The notes under the pieces are model-generated. The model was given only the letters and a program-made list of their open reading frames with translations, did no database searches and was not told the DNA's origin. The position numbers and the translations under genes were made by a program. Of a DNA stretch of 64,000 nucleotides, positions 59,273-64,000 are shown piece after piece; position 1 is the stretch's first letter; the number at the start of each line of letters is the position of its first letter. Source of the DNA: Guyanagaster necrorhizus (Eukaryota > Basidiomycota > Agaricomycetes > Agaricales > Physalacriaceae); assembly GCF_019112545.1 (NCBI RefSeq), contig NW_025064882.1, positions 2,100,971 through 2,164,970 of the forward strand, given 5' to 3'.

Positions 59273-60410
59273 CTTTATTGTCAGTCCACCTAGTTCTGAT
59301 GAGGAGGCCTGTAATCACTCCGATTGTGTCCATGCATAATACCATGTTGTAGGAAGTAGCGACTGGCAAGAACTAGTAATATCCTTCCAATGACCTTTCC
59401 ACTGTAGCCATGTCATAAAGCCTGCCGTTAGTTGGCATGAAATACGTAACTTATTCAAAAGAGAACAGTGGCCTCAATATTAAGGGAATGGGTTGTATTA
59501 ACATATTCTCTTAGTAGGTCAGCTGAACCTTTAAGTGAGTGCCAAGGTTTGATACTTCCCGCTGTGGCTGACCAGGTGGACAGCAACGACGAGGCCACCC
59601 ATGCCAGATTCCTTCCATTAACTGATATGCCGTTCGAGCGCGTGAACATCAACCCTCACGAGATAGTGGATATTTCCGAGGTCCAAACTGCTTGTAGTTG
59701 AATGAACATGAATTTTCGGGCCCAACTCCGCGTGCATGCCGTTGTCTAAACACAAACTCAAATCATTGTGGCTGTTGCCTTCTGATACCTTTTTTTACAG
59801 AAGGGTCCTGGACTTTTTCTCGAAGTATTTTCTGACATTGCTCAAGGTCGGCGAGCTGACCACATGCGCAGAGGTCGCCATGACGGAACAATGCTGGAAT
59901 TATCATCCACGAATATTTCTTGGCGCTGTTCCTATGGTGTATGACTGATCATTTCGTGGGACTCAACTGAGTCGGTCCGATGGGGATGCTATTTCATCAT
60001 CATCAGGCTACTCGACTGGCCGCTACGTTCGAAGGCCAAACGGGCCATGTCGAGTGAGTCCAACTTTTGTTTCTAACAAGCTTGGACGCCACTGTGGTCC
60101 AACAGTACTGCTGCAATGAACATCGTCTAATCTAAAACAGTATCAAGGTCGCAGGATATGGACCAGTTGAAGTGCCTTGTAACTTAAGAGAATTGGCTCG
60201 ACTGTCAGGTACCGTCGCGCAACGAATGATCTCACTTCAACGTGCTTCATCGGACACTGTCCTACAGTCGTCCAAAATTTCCCCAGGTTCCGCGGAAATC
60301 TCAAGGCCCGGACGCTAACAGCGGCCCGCAGAACTGTGAAGTCTTCATTTCAGTTCTGTTGTATCCCTGCGGAATGACTGGTTCTCTCCGATACATATCC
60401 GATTTAACAG
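59273..60410. other. Intergenic stretch, nothing recognised
   Basis: This lies between the peroxidase stop and the pectate lyase promoter. Frames at 59468-59701 and 59736-59948 have neutral composition and no domain; I do not support them as genes. Confidence 0.4.
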
Positions 60411-60418
60411 TATAAAAG
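60411..60418 (+). promoter_or_regulatory. TATA box of the pectate lyase gene
   Basis: TATAAAAG lies 76 bases before the start codon. This is the same octamer and nearly the same spacing as at the hydrophobin gene. Confidence 0.6.
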
Positions 60419-60486
60419 ACCTTTAGACAAGCTATGGATGGTCAAGCAGCCCTCATTGAACTGAAATTCTCATACATCGCACCGAC

Positions 60487-61938
60487 ATGAAGTGGTTCTC
60501 TGCTATTGCCGCCATTGCTGCTCTTCAATTCGTTTTCGTCATTGTGGGCGTAGTTTCCTTCCTTCTTGGAACAGTACTGACATGATTTTTACTTCTAGTC
60601 TGCACCTTCGACAGTGCTTAAGAGGGCCTCCGTCAGCGATGTAGCCACTGTGGGTTTCGCAACTTTGAATGGAGGGTTTGCGGTTCTTGACTTTTTATAT
60701 TACTGCGTTGCATTAACTCCGCGTTAGAACTACGGGTGGGTTGGGTGGAAGCACCACGACAGTAACGACTCTGGACGAACTCACTTCTGCTGTTTCGGGT
60801 GACAGCGCTAAGATCGTCATCATCTCTGGTTAGTCTTGGACGCGTGAAAAGGGCTCAGGCATCTGAAAGTTCTCGCCGACAGGAACTATTTCTGGAAGCG
60901 CTGTTGTCAAGGTTGGTTCTAACACGTCTGTGCTCGGGGCGGCTGGTTCTTGTAAGTTTCATGGATCCATAGTTTCCGACTTGATTCGACCACGCTTTCT
61001 AGTGCTCGACGGTATTGGGCTTCGTGTGCTCGACGAATCCAATGTGATTATCCGCAACGTCAAAATCCAGAAAGTCCTTGCAGACGTTGGGGATGCCATT
61101 GGTATCCAGGCCGCATCTCAAGTTTGGGTCGACCATGTCGACCTCTCTAGCGACAGAGACCACGACAAAGTAAATATCAAGACATTCATTCTACGTCGTC
61201 CATCATTGACCCTTTTCATCTTCTAGGACTAGTGCGTGTGATTTCCGGCTCTCCGGCTCGTCTAATCAGGCTGATAAAATTAGCTACGACGGTCTTCTCG
61301 ACATCACTCATGGTTGTTACGGCATCACTGTCACCAATAGCAAGCTCTACACACATTGGAAGGCTTCCCTCGTCGGGCACTCTGATAACAACGGCGACCA
61401 AGACGTAGCCATCAGGGTTACTTTTGCCCTCAACTGGTGGTACGACCTCAACTCTCGTACCCCGTCTTTCAGATTTGGCATAGGTGACTGACTTCCTTTC
61501 TTCTATCACATTTGATGTATTCAACATTCTAATAGGGCACATCTTTAACAATGTTTACGATGACAACAACGATGGTATCAATACACGCGATGGCGCCGAA
61601 CTACTTGTTGAAAACAACGTTTGGACTGGTGAGAGATCCGTTTCGTTTCATGGAGTTATCTGGTTGAGAAAGTTGATTGAAAAGGTACCGATAAGCCTCT
61701 GTACTCCACTGATGAAGGATACGCGGTTGCCATAGACAACGGTGAGTGCAATCGAATTTTTCGGATTCGATGCCATACTTACTTATTTGTGCAGACTTCG
61801 GAGGCGCAGAAAATAGTACGTCCTCAGTCTTTCAATCTATCAGCGTATCAATTGGGACACTTTTAAGCCGCGGACGTAGGCACAATCACTGCTTCTGAAC
61901 TCGGATACAGCTACAGCCTCTGTCCGTGCTACAGTTGA
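60487..61938 (+). CDS. Secreted pectate lyase, family PL1
   Basis: This calcium-dependent enzyme cleaves polygalacturonate by beta-elimination outside the cell. Ten exons join in phase: 60487-60549, 60599-60675, 60728-60828, 60883-60951, 61003-61169, 61270-61483, 61536-61628, 61685-61741, 61795-61815 (only 21 nt) and 61868-61938, for 310 residues. A signal peptide is clear (MKWFSAIAAIAALQFVFVIV), followed by a likely Lys-Arg propeptide site (LKRAS). PL1 signatures are GIGLRVLDESNVIIRNVKI, GIQAASQVWVDHVDLSSD (the vWiDH motif), YDGLLDITHGCYGITVTNSK, LNSRTPSFRFG with the catalytic Arg, and HIFNN. The intron 61170-61269 appears to run to the CAG at 61267-61269. The C terminus differs from the family: the frame ends GYSYSLCPCYS, whereas the next frame carries the usual ending ASVRATVEANAGQTLSF to 61969. 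Confidence 0.9.
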
Positions 61939-61969
61939 GGCCAATGCGGGACAAACGCTCTCATTCTAA

Positions 61970-62475
61970 GGATTTACATCTTGTTGCATTTCATAAGTCC
62001 TGCCAGACCTCTTCCTTCTCGTACGTTGTTGTTATAGCGTGACAAAATGTGATTTCTCCGGTCCCATCAGTTTACCCTTGCTTGATGCATGTGAATGCAT
62101 CATGGGCGATAATACTTTTCTTTGAAAATTTGAGTCGCTAATGCTCGCTATGCGGATTTGAACAAGCAGCGCAAGTCGGCATTGTCACCGAGGCTCTCGT
62201 GGCGCCTCCGAGCCAATATTCTCATTTGAGGGTGTTTAAATTGCAATCCGAAGCTCGAGGGCGGTGGCGTCGAGCGAAGCGTGTGCGGCGAGCCCATATG
62301 CAAAGCAAAAATGAATTAAAAGGTGCGGTGTCAATCAATTTCTACTATAACTGGCTGATGGATGGTCACGGTCAGGTTCAAGACGACGTATGGTGAGATT
62401 GCCGAGTCTTCCTTGTTCCTTAACGTATCCATCGTCTACTCTCGCTCGAGTCTTCATAGATATCCCACAGTCATC
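61970..62475. other. Intergenic region, promoter of the next gene
   Basis: About 500 bases lie between the pectate lyase 3' end and the next start. An open frame at 62199-62396 is basic and unbiased in composition, with no support. Confidence 0.4.
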
Positions 62476-64000
62476 ATGGATAGCGCGTCCTTGTCGACGC
62501 AAATGCATTTGCGTATGGACTCATCAACCCCGCTCTGGAGCAAACCTAAGGACTTTGTGAATCGAAATTTTCGGTCCAAAGGACGCTTCCTCGTTGGTGC
62601 TGCTATCGGGGTGTCTCTGGTCGCTCTCATGTCTTTGGTCGGATTCTGGCTTTGGGCATCATCAGAGGCCCCCCCCTTGTTGGAACTCACCAAGAACGTC
62701 GAGGTAGATTCGTTCGATCCCTTGAACGCCCTCGTCGGTGCGCCGACTGAGCACTTTGGTGGTGAGTAATAAATAACTGTTTTCCGCTGTTCTCATTTTT
62801 GCAGACAATCTTCGCCCTGACTTCAAATACATCACTTCCTGGATATCTGCTGGTTGGAGTGAGTATCTCTTTATTTAAGTAACAGCGAGTACCGCCGCTC
62901 ATCTTCTTATACAAGCGAATGATGTGATGACCTATGTTGGTCGATTATTCTGTCCATGCACTTCTTTGAGCCGCTGACCGTTTTACAGATTAATCTGATA
63001 TATTTGGGCTTGATAACTGACCGTGTACCAATATTGCCTATGTTTATTCCCTCGCATATTGGTGCCGCTGCATCACCCATCGCATTTGGTGATGTGTTTG
63101 ATGTTCCTCGCCTTCGCCAGGCGCTGGACAGACCTATTCTTGAATGGCGAGATGTAAAGGATCCGAATAGCGCAGAACTAGATGGACTCGGGTGCTGGAA
63201 CGTTTGGGAAGCGACATCACAAAACCACGAGAAGGGTCCCCGTGGAAGCAGTGTCCTAGGCTACCTGCAACTTGGTAAGGGCGATCATCTGTTGCTTGCA
63301 TGAGTTTCTGGTTGACCTCATGTGTATAGACGTGTCATATACGAGGATGCCTGACTGGGTCAAGCTCATTCAGAATTATGAACACGACTCTCATACAACA
63401 TTTTGGGCGCTCGCGAAATTCGCCTTTCCAGAGACGAGAAAAGCCAACCTTGTAACGCCACTCCCTTCGCCGATTCTGAACATATCGCTTCCACCAGACG
63501 AGCAACTCCTTTGCTATGATTATTTATATTATGTCTGCGCCCAACAGGTGGGGATATATCTGTTTATCATAGAACTAAGCCAATGCTTAAATTTTCCAGC
63601 CATTCGAATATGATCACGACTATAGCCCGGCATGGCGCTTTGTTGCTCAGTACATGCATTGGGTTCCTTCGCTCGAAGCTCTGACGAAAAAATATATCAA
63701 TCGTGCACTAGGCTTGGAAGACGACGGCCCCACACCTCCGGTGCCATTTTATCATCCTCTCTTCTTTATGATGTACTCAATCTGGTGCAGTACGTTGGTA
63801 TTCATGCTCGGCACGCTGACTTCAAAAACTACTGCTGGGGTGCACCGCAGGAAGAATGCTTTCCCTCTATGGCCGTCATTGCCCGACGGGTACAGGAGGT
63901 TAAAGACGAACTGCTACAAACTCAAGGTATTGACGTTGAACATGTCATCATGACAAGCGATGAAACGAACGCTAGCTGGTGGGAGGAAGTCACACAGCAG
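62476..64000 (+). CDS. Type II membrane glycosyltransferase-like protein (partial)
   Basis: This gene runs off the window. The start at 62476 gives MDSASLSTQMHLRMDSSTPL. A basic stretch and a transmembrane anchor follow (GRFLVGAAIGVSLVALMSLV, residues about 36-60), the layout of a Golgi type II enzyme. The lumenal part begins DNLRPDFKYITSWISAGW. Next come NDVMTY, INLIYLGLITDRVPILPMFI, WRDVKDPNSAELDGLGCWNV, YDYLYYVCAQQPFEYDHDYS and YVGIHARHADFKNYC. This resembles a common Agaricomycete family related to protein O-fucosyltransferases, where an IHxRxxDF motif contacts the sugar nucleotide. That assignment is from memory and is inference; the enzymatic activity is not known. At least six introns of about 50 nt are present, including one at about 63750-63790. 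The last visible residues are SWWEEVTQQ. Confidence 0.7.

Overview
This window looks like nuclear DNA from a filamentous basidiomycete (class Agaricomycetes). The genes are dense and on both strands. They are broken by many introns of about 45-60 nt with GT...AG ends. The contents fit this group: a class I hydrophobin, a heme-thiolate peroxidase, a family 1 pectate lyase, a Zn2Cys6 transcription factor and Agaricomycete-style hypothetical proteins. There is no prokaryotic signature (no operons, Shine-Dalgarno sites or CRISPR). Gene models were assembled by eye from exon fragments and splice sites. Where I checked the reading phase across every intron I say so; otherwise internal exon borders are approximate.

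Layout. 1-10 kb: hydrophobin (+), nitronate monooxygenase (-), TDT/SLAC1-type anion transporter (+), then a gene-poor stretch with two weak candidate genes. 10-20 kb: APC2 cullin subunit of the anaphase-promoting complex (+), an MFS drug/H+ antiporter (-) with a decayed partial copy beside it, an F-box/LRR-like protein (+) and a small membrane-anchored hypothetical protein (-). 20-30 kb: a two-exon hypothetical protein with a C-terminal membrane segment (+), a CCoAOMT-type O-methyltransferase (-), a tRNA threonylcarbamoyladenosine dehydratase of the Tcd type (-), a YIP1-family Golgi protein (-) and an amino-acid permease with a cytosolic tail domain (+). 30-46 kb: purine nucleoside phosphorylase (-) between two gene-poor stretches, a Zn2Cys6 transcription factor (-) and a very large Sds3-domain histone deacetylase subunit (-). 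46-64 kb: a TA-flanked MITE, a CPA2-type cation/H+ antiporter (+), NADP isocitrate dehydrogenase (+), DUG1-type Cys-Gly dipeptidase (-), a possibly broken hypothetical gene (-), a DUF4743/Nudix hydrolase (+), the heme-thiolate peroxidase (+), the pectate lyase (+) and the start of a type II membrane glycosyltransferase-like gene (+, cut by the window end).

The genes do not form an obvious biosynthetic cluster. Most are housekeeping genes (APC2, Tcd, Yip1, PNP, IDP, DUG1, Sds3) mixed with saprotroph lifestyle genes (hydrophobin, pectate lyase, peroxidase, transporters). I did not find a convincing new multi-gene system. The most distinctive observations are the intact-ended MITE, the relic of a second MFS transporter, a shifted 3' end in the pectate lyase, a 12-nt micro-exon and a GC-AG intron in the TDT transporter, and a two-start arrangement in the isocitrate dehydrogenase gene that could give mitochondrial and cytosolic forms.
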